This document shows positions 7,254 through 14,817 of a DNA stretch of 19,879 nucleotides, piece after piece. The notes beneath the pieces are model-generated. The model was not told where the DNA came from, did no database searches, and was given only the letters and a program-made list of their open reading frames with translations. This DNA is from CAZHOV01 sp964534315 (GTDB lineage: Bacteria; Bacteroidota; Bacteroidia; Chitinophagales; Saprospiraceae), in NCBI GenBank assembly GCA_964534315.1, contig CAZHOV010000111.1:1-19879 (forward strand). Reading direction: 5' to 3'. A program made the translations under genes and the position numbers. Every line of letters starts with the position of its first letter. The first letter of the stretch is position 1.

Positions 7254-9194
7254 CTACTTGACTTTCTTCCCATTCTTCAGACTTTTAAACGGTATTTTGA
7301 TATCAAATCGAGTACCCTGGCCGTTGTTGGGTTGACAGATAAACTGGCCTTCGAATTGTTGTTCAATGATTTCGATGGTGGTAGAGAGGCCGAAGTTTTG
7401 CTTTTCTTTACGTTGAATTCCTTTTCCTTTATCGGCTACCGATATATGAATGAGGTCGTTGGCATTTTGGGTGGCGGCAATTTTCAGCCAGGGGCGGTGT
7501 TTTTCGTCGAAGGCATGTTTGAACGCGTTGATAGCCAGTTCCGTAACTGCCATGCCCAGATGTTTGGCTTTTCCGATATGAACGGGAGGAAGCTCATTTA
7601 GGTCAATGTCGGAGAAGAAGTTATTGTCGTCATACGCAAAAGATTCCTTGAGCTTTAGGGAGAGGTCCACAAAATATTCTTGCAAATCTATGCTGTCGGC
7701 GGAGGCTTTCTTTTTATAAAGTTGATTGTGAAGAAGTAGAATGGTTTGCACCCTATTGATCGCCTCATTGAGGGCAGAAGTAGCAGTAAGGTTTTGGCGG
7801 ATGATCTGGTCTCTCATTTGTGTTTTCATCGTACTGGCTAGTATCTGAAGGTGGTTTTTGACACGGTGGTGCATTTCTCCCTTGAGGTATTCGGACAGTT
7901 CTTTTTCCTTTTGAAGCTCCTGATTCTTGGCTTTCAAGATCTTATTTTCGCGGGCCCGGAAGAACAGATAGATGACGCCAGCCCCAAATAGTAAATTGAT
8001 GATACTGAGAATGAGTAAAAACTGTCCTCTTTTTTCCAGTTCTTTATTAGTTTCCACCAACTCAATATTCTTGGCTTCCAGTTGCAGATTTTTACTTTTG
8101 ATAACGTTTTTATTGTTATCCGAAAGGGTAAAAAGGTTGCGGATATACTTTTTATTGAGGTCGTTGATCCATTGGTCGTAGAGGCGTTCGTAATATTCAA
8201 GAGAGTCGAGATAAATTCGGATCTCGGCATTATCTTTAAAGCGGTTTTCGAAATCGGCCAGATAGAGGTATTCGTTTTTTAATCCCTGAAGCGCCCAGCC
8301 ATATTCTTTCATATCTTTCAATTTTTCACCTTCCAGGTTGACGGCGGTAGAAAAATAATTGATGGCTTTACGGGCATCCAGGCCGGAAAATAATTTGCCC
8401 AGTTGGTAGTTGATCAATAGGCGCGGGCGGGTCAGGTATTCTATTTCTGCAATAGAATCAGCTTCAGAGAGGAGTCGGAAGGCTCTTTTTACTTGTACAT
8501 CCACCAAGTCTTCCTGGTGGCTTCTGACAAAGTAACTTCCTTCATAATAATTTTGATAGACCTTCCATTGGTGATATTTGAAGCTGTTGGTAGACAGGAG
8601 ATTTTGATTGATCAATACCTCGATGATATCGTTAGCATTATTAAGAAAGTGAAAAAACGAATCTTCTTCGATTTTCAGCATGGTGTGTCCCATGTTAGAA
8701 TAATTGACTGCCTTACGATGATTCAGCTCGCCGAGCAGACTATCGGGTGGGCTGGCGGTCTTGATGATATTTTTCTCCAGAATATCGAGGGCGTCTTCAT
8801 ATGCTTTTTTAGCTAGAAAATGGCGTTCCAGATAAAAGTAAATATCTCCTTCGAGTGAATGAATCCGGTCGTATTCCAAAAATTCCAGGTCTTTTTCACG
8901 GATGAGGTTGCTGGCTTGAGATTTGTGGTCTAAAGCTGTGGCCGGTTCATTTTGCGCGAGTGCGATATGCCCTTCAAGGATTTTGGCTTTGACCTGCCAT
9001 ACTGGATCAATATCGGAGTTTGGAAAGGCATTTAATACCTTCCGGGCATATTCCAGGCTTCCCGCCCGGTAATTTTCCCAGGCTTCTTGGTACAACTGCG
9101 CCGGCTTTTTAATAGAAGGAACCTGGGTAGCACCGCACAGATACCCAAAGATCAAGAAAGCTGCTAATATGTAACCAAGCACGTTTTGACGCAT
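7254..9194 (-). CDS. Sensor histidine kinase with periplasmic TPR-like region (HisKA_2/HATPase)
   Basis: This is the sensor kinase partner of the downstream regulator. From the ATG at 9192-9194 the protein is 646 residues: signal peptide (about 1-24, MRQNVLGYILAAFLIFGYLC), a long helical TPR-like sensor region (about 28-385), one membrane helix (391-412), a short coiled coil, then a HisKA_2 dimerisation/phospho-acceptor segment MHHRVKNHLQ (441-450, His 442/443). The HATPase follows, with N-box ELAINAFKHAF (E552, N556), DKGKG (588-592) and GQGTRFDI (625-632). A longer reading from 9278 would cross the promoter at 9225-9252 and put 28 residues before the signal peptide, so it is rejected. Secreted TPR sensors fused to HisKA_2 kinases are common in Bacteroidota. 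The stimulus is unknown. Confidence 0.88.
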   Translation of the reverse strand: MRQNVLGYILAAFLIFGYLCGATQVPSIKKPAQLYQEAWENYRAGSLEYARKVLNAFPNSDIDPVWQVKAKILEGHIALAQNEPATALDHKSQASNLIREKDLEFLEYDRIHSLEGDIYFYLERHFLAKKAYEDALDILEKNIIKTASPPDSLLGELNHRKAVNYSNMGHTMLKIEEDSFFHFLNNANDIIEVLINQNLLSTNSFKYHQWKVYQNYYEGSYFVRSHQEDLVDVQVKRAFRLLSEADSIAEIEYLTRPRLLINYQLGKLFSGLDARKAINYFSTAVNLEGEKLKDMKEYGWALQGLKNEYLYLADFENRFKDNAEIRIYLDSLEYYERLYDQWINDLNKKYIRNLFTLSDNNKNVIKSKNLQLEAKNIELVETNKELEKRGQFLLILSIINLLFGAGVIYLFFRARENKILKAKNQELQKEKELSEYLKGEMHHRVKNHLQILASTMKTQMRDQIIRQNLTATSALNEAINRVQTILLLHNQLYKKKASADSIDLQEYFVDLSLKLKESFAYDDNNFFSDIDLNELPPVHIGKAKHLGMAVTELAINAFKHAFDEKHRPWLKIAATQNANDLIHISVADKGKGIQRKEKQNFGLSTTIEIIEQQFEGQFICQPNNGQGTRFDIKIPFKSLKNGKKVK

Positions 9195-9224
9195 CGCAAA
9201 AGGAATAATAAAGAAATTTGAATT

Positions 9225-9252
9225 CAAAAATAATAAATAAATACACAAGCAA
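9225..9252 (-). promoter_or_regulatory. Promoter of the sensor kinase gene
   Basis: On the minus strand a perfect Bacteroidota -7 box TATTTTTG (9225-9232) is preceded, after a 17-nt gap, by TTG (9250-9252) as a -33 element. Transcription would start around 9218, leaving a leader of about 24 nt before the ATG at 9194. This placement supports that start. The gap is a little shorter than the usual 19-20 nt. Confidence 0.55.
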
Positions 9253-9349
9253 TTTCCATGAATCACTTGATCAGGCATAAGTTAATAGGTGTTCGATGCA
9301 TGGCAAAGGATAAAAAACGGTTTTGGCGGGCGTAATCTAATCCGCCCTA

Positions 9350-9397
9350 TTTATTTAAAAAATGCTTGACCTCTCTATCTTTCGAAGAGGTCAAGCA
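9350..9397 (-). terminator. Orphan stem-loop with terminator geometry
   Basis: TGCTTGACCTCT (9363-9374) and AGAGGTCAAGCA (9386-9397) form a perfect 12-bp stem with an 11-nt loop. On the minus strand it is followed by ATTTTTTAAATAAA, as in an intrinsic terminator. No gene precedes it on that strand within the window: the flanking + strand gene starts at 9620 and points away. It may end an unrecognised small RNA, protect the kinase promoter from antisense read-through, or be a bidirectional insulator. Confidence 0.6.
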
Positions 9398-9619
9398 ATG
9401 CAATTGGGAAAGTGTTTGTTGTTCGATTACCCTATCTGTCCATTACTAAGTACGCCTAAAAATGGGGTTTTCCTTTGGCTATAAAAAACTTTTTCTGCTG
9501 AATACGCTGGTTTTTCCCTGATCTGCTCAGCTTTTTATGTTCAATAGTCAGGGGCGGCTTGTTCACATTTCCAGAATTCAGGTATAAATAGATGAAAAAT
9601 ATTACTTTTACTTATCCCT

Positions 9620-10183
9620 ATGTATAAAGCCAAAAGGAAAACAAGCACCAAAACCATAAGTAAAAGTACCGAGATGACTGCAGTTTCCTCAAGTTCGCCG
9701 CTATCCGACGAGTTGTATACCAATTACCGAGAGGTATTTTTGGGATGGGCCAGGAGAAAATGGTCTGGATATAGCGATGACGATATTATTGACATTTTCC
9801 ACGATTCGCTAATGGTCTATTTAAAATACCGATCTGAAGGGAAAGTCGATCAATGTAAACCGCAGACGTTCATCATCGCTGTTGGCAACCGTAAATTTCA
9901 CAAGAAGTATCAAAAAACAGGTAAAGAACCTATCCTGGAGATGCCTGTTTTACCAGATGTGCCGGAGGAGGAGGTGTTCGTCCCACAAACACTTGTCCGA
10001 AAGGCCATCGATCAGCTTAGTGAAAAATGCCGGGAGATCCTGATCTGTAAATATTTTTATGGGTTCTCTATGAGAACCATTAAGGAGGAGATCAATGCCA
10101 CATCTGAGGGAAGTGTACGCACTCAAAAGAAGAGGTGTATGAAAAAATTGAAAGATATTATTGAGGAGATAATAGAAAATTAG
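9620..10183 (+). CDS. ECF-like sigma-70 family RNA polymerase sigma factor
   Basis: A 187-residue two-domain sigma factor that would direct RNA polymerase to a specific promoter set. Region 2 (about residues 32-95) shows REVFLGWARRKW, the acidic SDDDIIDIFHDSLMVYLKY segment and the -10-recognition-like FIIAVGNRKFHKKY. Region 4 (about 126-183) carries QLSEKCREILICKYFYGFSMRTIKEEI followed by SVRTQKKRCMKKLKD, the usual helix-turn-helix. Regions 1.2 and 3 are missing, as in ECF sigmas. The Lys/Ser/Thr-rich N-terminus (1-28) is extra, and the ATG at 9674 (residue 19) is a plausible alternative start. It is followed, after a 104-bp repeat-bearing spacer, by a membrane protein with an anti-sigma-like N-terminus, the usual partner arrangement. 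Confidence 0.85.
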   Translation: MYKAKRKTSTKTISKSTEMTAVSSSSPLSDELYTNYREVFLGWARRKWSGYSDDDIIDIFHDSLMVYLKYRSEGKVDQCKPQTFIIAVGNRKFHKKYQKTGKEPILEMPVLPDVPEEEVFVPQTLVRKAIDQLSEKCREILICKYFYGFSMRTIKEEINATSEGSVRTQKKRCMKKLKDIIEEIIEN

Positions 10184-10260
10184 TGAAGGCGAAGCGAAGC
10201 ATAGTCCTTCAAAGAACACGGTGAAGGCATAGCGAAGCGCAGTCCTTCACCGAGAACACC
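10183..10260. repeat. Two tandem copies of a ~39-bp palindromic repeat (REP-like)
   Basis: Copy 1 (10183-10220) and copy 2 (10221-10260) share the order GTGAAGG, an AGCGAAGC-containing core, AGTCCTTCA, then AGAACAC. Copy 2 forms a hairpin: GTGAAGG (10221-10227) pairs with CCTTCAC (10244-10250), with a small inner GCG/CGC pair. Copy 1 begins on the last base of the sigma stop codon and has a slightly mismatched palindrome. The pair fills most of the spacer between the sigma and anti-sigma-like genes. It resembles intergenic palindromic repeats that are dispersed in genomes, but copy number elsewhere cannot be judged here. Confidence 0.8.
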
Positions 10261-10287
10261 CATTCATAACCATTTAAAGATAAAAAA

Positions 10288-11145
10288 ATGGAACCCGGAA
10301 AAGATACCTATAAAGATCTCATTGAGCGCTATTTCGACGGAGAGTTGGATCTTCGTGAGCAGCAAAAATTCAGGGATTTCCTTCAAGATCCTAAATTTCA
10401 AAGAGCTGTGAAGGAGCATAAAGTACTCCTCGACGGTATTGCCAAAGCAGGAGAAGACTTTGATCAGGGTATTCTCGCGGGCGTCGATATTGAAGTTGAT
10501 GATCCCGTGCTCAAGGAACAATTGCAACAACAAGAAAAAAAAGTTCAAGGAAAACATCCATCAATGGATAATGATACCGTCGAGATCGTTTCTTCAGGAC
10601 GGTCCTCGCGCCGATTTATGGCCGTTGCAGCTACGGTACTCATTCTGATCGTTGCCGGTGCCTTTTGGTTTGCCAATGCGAATTATTCAGGGACCTCCAT
10701 TGCTGCTAATCAATACGAAATGCCATTTCCCAATGCAGAAATGGGGGTGGTAGATGCAGATTCCGATTTTAAAAAGGGACGAACGGCCTTTTTTAATGAA
10801 CAATATGAAGCATCTATTCCCCTATTGGAAGCCGTACCTCTTCAGAGCGATAAGTATGCTGAGTCTAGATACCTTTTGGGGCACGCTCATTTTAATCAAA
10901 AATCTTATGAAACAGCAGCTGGATTGTTTGATAAAGTCCTCGACGATCTGGAAGCCTTGCCCATGATTTACCGTGATGTCAATCAGATCAACTGGTACCT
11001 TTTGCTTTCGAAAGTAGGGGCTGGGCATGAAGAAGCGGAAATACAGGCGCTGCTCAAAGTGCTAAAAGAAAGCCCTGCTTATAAGCCCAAAGCGGAGGCT
11101 CTGGAAAAGGCCCTCGATAGCGGCTGGCAAAAGTTGGTATTTTAG
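10288..11145 (+). CDS. Single-pass membrane protein: anti-sigma-like N-terminus, periplasmic TPR C-terminus
   Basis: This 285-residue protein is a likely anti-sigma factor for the upstream sigma. Residues 1-50 (ERYFDGELDLREQQKFRDFL onward) match the short helical 'YLDGELS-x-x-E' start common in Bacteroidota anti-sigma proteins, without the His/Cys zinc ligands of ZAS domains. A charged linker follows, then one membrane helix (about 109-129, FMAVAATVLILIVAGAFWFA) preceded by RSSRR, which predicts N-inside. The outer part (about 158-275) has at least two TPR-like helix pairs: DFKKGRTAFFNEQYEASIPL and ESRYLLGHAHFNQKSYETAA. Its topology suggests sensing through the periplasmic TPR half. The stop codon overlaps that of the convergent CHAT gene. 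The anti-sigma function is inferred from order and architecture. Confidence 0.75.
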   Translation: MEPGKDTYKDLIERYFDGELDLREQQKFRDFLQDPKFQRAVKEHKVLLDGIAKAGEDFDQGILAGVDIEVDDPVLKEQLQQQEKKVQGKHPSMDNDTVEIVSSGRSSRRFMAVAATVLILIVAGAFWFANANYSGTSIAANQYEMPFPNAEMGVVDADSDFKKGRTAFFNEQYEASIPLLEAVPLQSDKYAESRYLLGHAHFNQKSYETAAGLFDKVLDDLEALPMIYRDVNQINWYLLLSKVGAGHEEAEIQALLKVLKESPAYKPKAEALEKALDSGWQKLVF

Positions 11146-14039
11146 GATTTACGCATTTTCCGAAGCAACCAAAAAATGGGTATTCCAATAATTAAGACTA
11201 CAGGCAATATCCAATTCCAAAAAGGCCTTGCAGGAAATTCGATCGGCGCCATATTGCCTACCGGGATAAGCCCTGCCCAGTAATAGGGGTGATTTAAATT
11301 TGGATTAGCTTCCAAAAATATTTTTTTTGCCTTCCAAAGAGCAATATCCTTAGTCTTTCCGGCTTTAAGTTGTTTGTAAAACGCAACCAATAGTTGTTGG
11401 GTAGTTCCGGGATTGATAGACCAAAGGGTAGTGATCATACTCTGGGTACCTGCCGCCGAAAAACCTCTGGCGAGACTCATGATGCCTTCACCCCGGAAAA
11501 GCTTTCCAAACCCGGCTTCGCAGGCACTGGTCACCACCATAGCAGAATTAAGCGGTATATTATATATCTCATATAAATAAAGAAAACTCACCGTATCTTC
11601 TTCTTGATCTTTTAGCATCAGATAGGAATAATTGGGGTCTTTATCATTAAATTTACCATGTGTAGAAAAGTGCAGGTATTTGTACATACTACCCTTTTCT
11701 CTCAAATTTTGTTTATTGGCCTGATTCAACCATAAAGCGTTGACGAAATTGGAGCCTAAAAAGGAATTGTTCAACACTTTCTCCAAGCCATTTACCTGAT
11801 ATTGAAATTCTTCGAGAGGAGCGAACGCTAATAGCTTTTTTCGGGCATTACTGCTTTCATGATCTTTCATTTCTTTCAGTAAAGTAGCAGAATAACAATA
11901 ACTTATGGGGTAATCCGAGCCCAGATAATTATACGCTCCAGATGACTTATCGGGCGTGGTCAGCAGTGCATCAAAAGGTACATAGCCCAGCGCACCGTCA
12001 GGAATGATCAGTAATTGCTTGCCTGCAAGCTGCTCTTTAACCGGTAGTGCTAATTTTTTAAACAGCTCATAGGCTATATTCTCGTACCAACTCAACAACT
12101 CCTGATTGGCATGCTCAGGTAGCCTGGCCTTCAAGGCATCAGGTAGCTCATCCTTTAAGGAGTAATAGATGCCTGTCCACATCGAATCGACCATTTGGTT
12201 GACTTGGCTGCTGGTTAGATCGACAGGAAAAACCTGGATTGAGCCTGTTTTGGAGAGGGCAAATAAAAAAGATTGCTGTTCTCCGATAAAATATTCGAGA
12301 AGTATTTGATTTTCAGTAAGCAGTTGTTGTTGGATTGCCTTTACAGGGATGGGATCAAGGCCGTAATTAAGCTGTTGATATTTAGGATTTTGTTTGAGTA
12401 TGTCAACGACTTGGCGAAGGGAGTCTTTTAGTGTTTTCTGAGTTTCCAGCAGTTGTGCCTTGAAATTAGGGTCGGCCTCCTCCAGGTAATAAGCTTTAGT
12501 CTCCTGAAGTTGAAGCCGGAGTTGTTGTTCCTTATCCAGCAATTCTTGTTCAAGTTCTCCAAAGATTAGGGCCTTATTGTGTTTGACTGTTTCTAATAAG
12601 GTAAAGGCTTTGCCGGCTTCGGCGTAAGAGAACGCTTTTTCAAGGGCAGGTTGGGGCATGGCCATACAGGTTCTGATCGCTCCTTCATATAATTGTTTGG
12701 CATATTTGGCCAGTTGTATCTTTGACTGAATATTCCGGTAATCTTCCCGCATTTCATTCATCAGTTCAATGGAGGCGTCAAATATCTCAAGCGCTTGTTG
12801 AAGATGGCCCTCCTGTAATAGAATGGTTGCCTTTGCTGATAGCGGATCCAGCAGCGCCAGGCGATCCCGGATAATGGTTGAAGAAGAGGTGAGTTGTTTC
12901 AGCTTGAGGGGATCATAATCGGAAATAAGATTTGCTATAGCGCTGTTTTGAAATTGGAGCGCATCTGCATAGGCTCCCTGCTGCAAATAGATTTCTCCTT
13001 TTTTATGCTGATGGGCCGCTAGTAAGATATAATAGTTTTCATCGTACGGATAGGTATTAATGAGTTGTTGGTTGATTTTGATTCCTTCGTTCAGGATTTG
13101 ATGTGCTTTCTCGAATTGATGTTTTTTAGAATACACCGTTCCCAAACCGTGATAGACCCTTACAATTTCCTTATCGAGGTAAAAAGGGGCAATTTTTTGG
13201 AACATGGACAAGGATTGGAGAAAGTGTTTTTCAGAGGGTTTTAATTGGTTGCTAAGCTCATATCCATAACCCGCATTTAGTAAGGCGCTGGCCAGGCCGA
13301 TTTCAACTTCTTCTTTTTCTATGCTTTCGGGATGATCAAGCAGTTGTTTATAGATGCGGATTGATGCATTAGCATAGTGAAGGGCGCTATCGGCCTCCTG
13401 CCAGGAGATAAAGAGTACACTCAGATCGTTAAATATCTGGGCTTTCCGAAAATTCTTTTGTTCCGAAGTTCTGCTCGTGTCAAGTTGGTAATTAGCTAGT
13501 GCCATGGAGTAGGCATATAACGACTGTTCAAACCCTCTGATCTCACTTTGCACCTGGCCAAGTACATGGAAAGCCTTAGCTTTTCGATAGGGATCCTTCC
13601 AAAATTTTTCATATTGAGTTTGTTTTTTAAGAGCGGTTTGCAGGAAACTTTCCGCTTCTGCATATTTGCCCAGGTATTGAAGTCCATTACCAATATTAGT
13701 ATAGCCTTTCACCAGCCCTTCGATCAGCACCTTATCGGTATCTCCATTATTGAGTAGGTGTTCCCTGTAAAAAATGGCCTCTTTAAAACTATTGACAGCA
13801 GCCTGGATATTTCCTAAGCGGAATAGCGACACCCCCAGGTCGTGGTATAGTTCGCCCACCGTTTTTGCTTCTCCCACAGCGGTTTCCCGATCAAGTCGGT
13901 TTGCCAGTTGCTGCAACCCCTCCACATAAGCCTCGAGCGATTCAATGGACTGAAGTGCTTCGTATTGCTCCTGGATGGAGGTAGCGGAGAGCATAGAGGT
14001 GTTTAAAAACAGTAAGAGGGTCCAGATATATTTTGTCAT
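11142..14039 (-). CDS. TPR-CHAT (caspase-like) protein with signal peptide and C-terminal membrane anchor
   Basis: CHAT domains are clan-CD cysteine peptidases related to caspases. This 965-residue protein has a signal peptide (about 1-20, cleaved near MLSA-T), a long array of TPR helix pairs (about 60-450, for example YHDLGVSLFRLGNIQAAVNSF), a coiled-coil stretch (about 485-560) and a C-terminal CHAT domain (about 640-930). The CHAT domain keeps the dyad: H794 in FSTHGK and C840 in TSACEAGFG, plus the closing HPYYWAGLIPVGN. A membrane helix (about 942-959) and a basic tail (LLRKMRKS) end the protein, predicting TPR and CHAT outside and the tail inside. It starts 21 bp after the endonuclease stop on the same strand and converges on the anti-sigma-like gene. 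Substrate unknown. Confidence 0.88.
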   Translation of the reverse strand: MTKYIWTLLLFLNTSMLSATSIQEQYEALQSIESLEAYVEGLQQLANRLDRETAVGEAKTVGELYHDLGVSLFRLGNIQAAVNSFKEAIFYREHLLNNGDTDKVLIEGLVKGYTNIGNGLQYLGKYAEAESFLQTALKKQTQYEKFWKDPYRKAKAFHVLGQVQSEIRGFEQSLYAYSMALANYQLDTSRTSEQKNFRKAQIFNDLSVLFISWQEADSALHYANASIRIYKQLLDHPESIEKEEVEIGLASALLNAGYGYELSNQLKPSEKHFLQSLSMFQKIAPFYLDKEIVRVYHGLGTVYSKKHQFEKAHQILNEGIKINQQLINTYPYDENYYILLAAHQHKKGEIYLQQGAYADALQFQNSAIANLISDYDPLKLKQLTSSSTIIRDRLALLDPLSAKATILLQEGHLQQALEIFDASIELMNEMREDYRNIQSKIQLAKYAKQLYEGAIRTCMAMPQPALEKAFSYAEAGKAFTLLETVKHNKALIFGELEQELLDKEQQLRLQLQETKAYYLEEADPNFKAQLLETQKTLKDSLRQVVDILKQNPKYQQLNYGLDPIPVKAIQQQLLTENQILLEYFIGEQQSFLFALSKTGSIQVFPVDLTSSQVNQMVDSMWTGIYYSLKDELPDALKARLPEHANQELLSWYENIAYELFKKLALPVKEQLAGKQLLIIPDGALGYVPFDALLTTPDKSSGAYNYLGSDYPISYCYSATLLKEMKDHESSNARKKLLAFAPLEEFQYQVNGLEKVLNNSFLGSNFVNALWLNQANKQNLREKGSMYKYLHFSTHGKFNDKDPNYSYLMLKDQEEDTVSFLYLYEIYNIPLNSAMVVTSACEAGFGKLFRGEGIMSLARGFSAAGTQSMITTLWSINPGTTQQLLVAFYKQLKAGKTKDIALWKAKKIFLEANPNLNHPYYWAGLIPVGNMAPIEFPARPFWNWILPVVLIIGIPIFWLLRKMRKS

Positions 14040-14060
14040 ACTATTTACACATAAGTGTTT

Positions 14061-14786
14061 CTAATCTTTAATAACGGATATAGGAATCCCAATCAATACA
14101 AGGGGGCAGGGGTTGCCAATGCCTCTATTTACTCTGTCAATTAATTTGTCCCAATGAGTAGTTGATTGACCGAATTTAGAAGAGACAAACTTTTCGGCCC
14201 AGACATCTTCGAAAGAAAAACCAGCTTGTATTTTTGTTAGAATAGCTTTTTTCTGAGGGTTGGTAGGAGTATAAAACCCTTTCAACGCATCAAAGCCCCG
14301 GATATTTTGGGTTTTTGCAAACTTTGAGATTTTGTCTTTAATACTATTTTGAAAGGAAGCTCCTCTGGTTATGATCATTCCAAGGGATATTGCACCATCT
14401 GCGTGTAAGTTTTTAAAATTTTGTAGATCACGATCGAAAAACGGATCTTTATTGTTCCATTCGATTTCTAGAGCTATTGTTCCTTTTTCAAACTTTTTTA
14501 CATGGTCAATTTCATGAGACATAGCTAGCGTTTCATAGTTGTCGACCAATTTCTTGAGTTCAAAGTTATGCTTCTTCCAATTCAAGGTGTAAAATTCCGC
14601 TTCTATTCTTTTTACCACTTCACTTTTTCCTCCTCCGCCTGAAACTAATTCTTTTATAGGAATCTCAATAGAAGTTAATACAGATTGCAACTCCTCTAAT
14701 GCGTCAGGAAACTCGCTTTCCAAAATTGCACCAGCATGTTGCAGCATAGATAAATCAAACCCCTTTTCGATTAATGATTGATACAT
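14061..14786 (-). CDS. BglII-family type II restriction endonuclease
   Basis: A 241-residue protein of the BglII/BstYI restriction endonuclease family, which cuts double-stranded DNA at short palindromes. The family core is visible in the segment from SHEIDHVKKFE through ALEIEWNNKDPFFDRDLQNF to DGAISLGMIITRG. It supplies a metal-binding Asp (D94) and the E-I-E pair (E107, E109), equivalent to the D...E-x-Q/E site of BglII-type enzymes. Length is close to BglII (about 223 residues). The methyltransferase gene lies 31 bp upstream on the same strand, forming a standard modification-then-restriction pair. Known family members cut AGATCT or RGATCY, but the specificity here cannot be read from sequence. 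The pair appears more AT-rich than its neighbours, suggesting horizontal acquisition. Confidence 0.85.
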   Translation of the reverse strand: MYQSLIEKGFDLSMLQHAGAILESEFPDALEELQSVLTSIEIPIKELVSGGGGKSEVVKRIEAEFYTLNWKKHNFELKKLVDNYETLAMSHEIDHVKKFEKGTIALEIEWNNKDPFFDRDLQNFKNLHADGAISLGMIITRGASFQNSIKDKISKFAKTQNIRGFDALKGFYTPTNPQKKAILTKIQAGFSFEDVWAEKFVSSKFGQSTTHWDKLIDRVNRGIGNPCPLVLIGIPISVIKD

Positions 14787-14817
14787 TTTTTTAATTCAAA
14801 TCGTCATCAAAAGTTCT

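Larger units (their letters stand above)
9195..9619. other. Gene-free region between the kinase and the sigma factor
   Basis: This 425-bp stretch holds no convincing reading frame on either strand. It contains the kinase promoter, a small GGCGG/CCGCC inverted repeat (9325-9329 with 9342-9346), and the strong stem-loop described separately. Both flanking genes are transcribed away from it. No clear TAnnTTTG promoter was found for the sigma gene, and no tRNA was recognised. Confidence 0.6.

Noticed and set aside
9195..9278. Longer sensor kinase start at 9278
   Set aside because: It spans the TAnnTTTG promoter at 9225-9232 and places extra residues before a good signal peptide.
9398..9450. A tRNA in the gene-free region, suggested by a GTTCGATT T-loop-like string
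   Set aside because: No acceptor stem, anticodon arm or D-loop could be paired around it.
9541..9723. A 60-codon minus-strand reading frame with a hydrophobic stretch upstream of the sigma gene
   Set aside because: It overlaps the sigma gene's 5' end on the opposite strand and has no recognisable family. The hydrophobicity is what antisense of Lys/Thr-rich codons gives.
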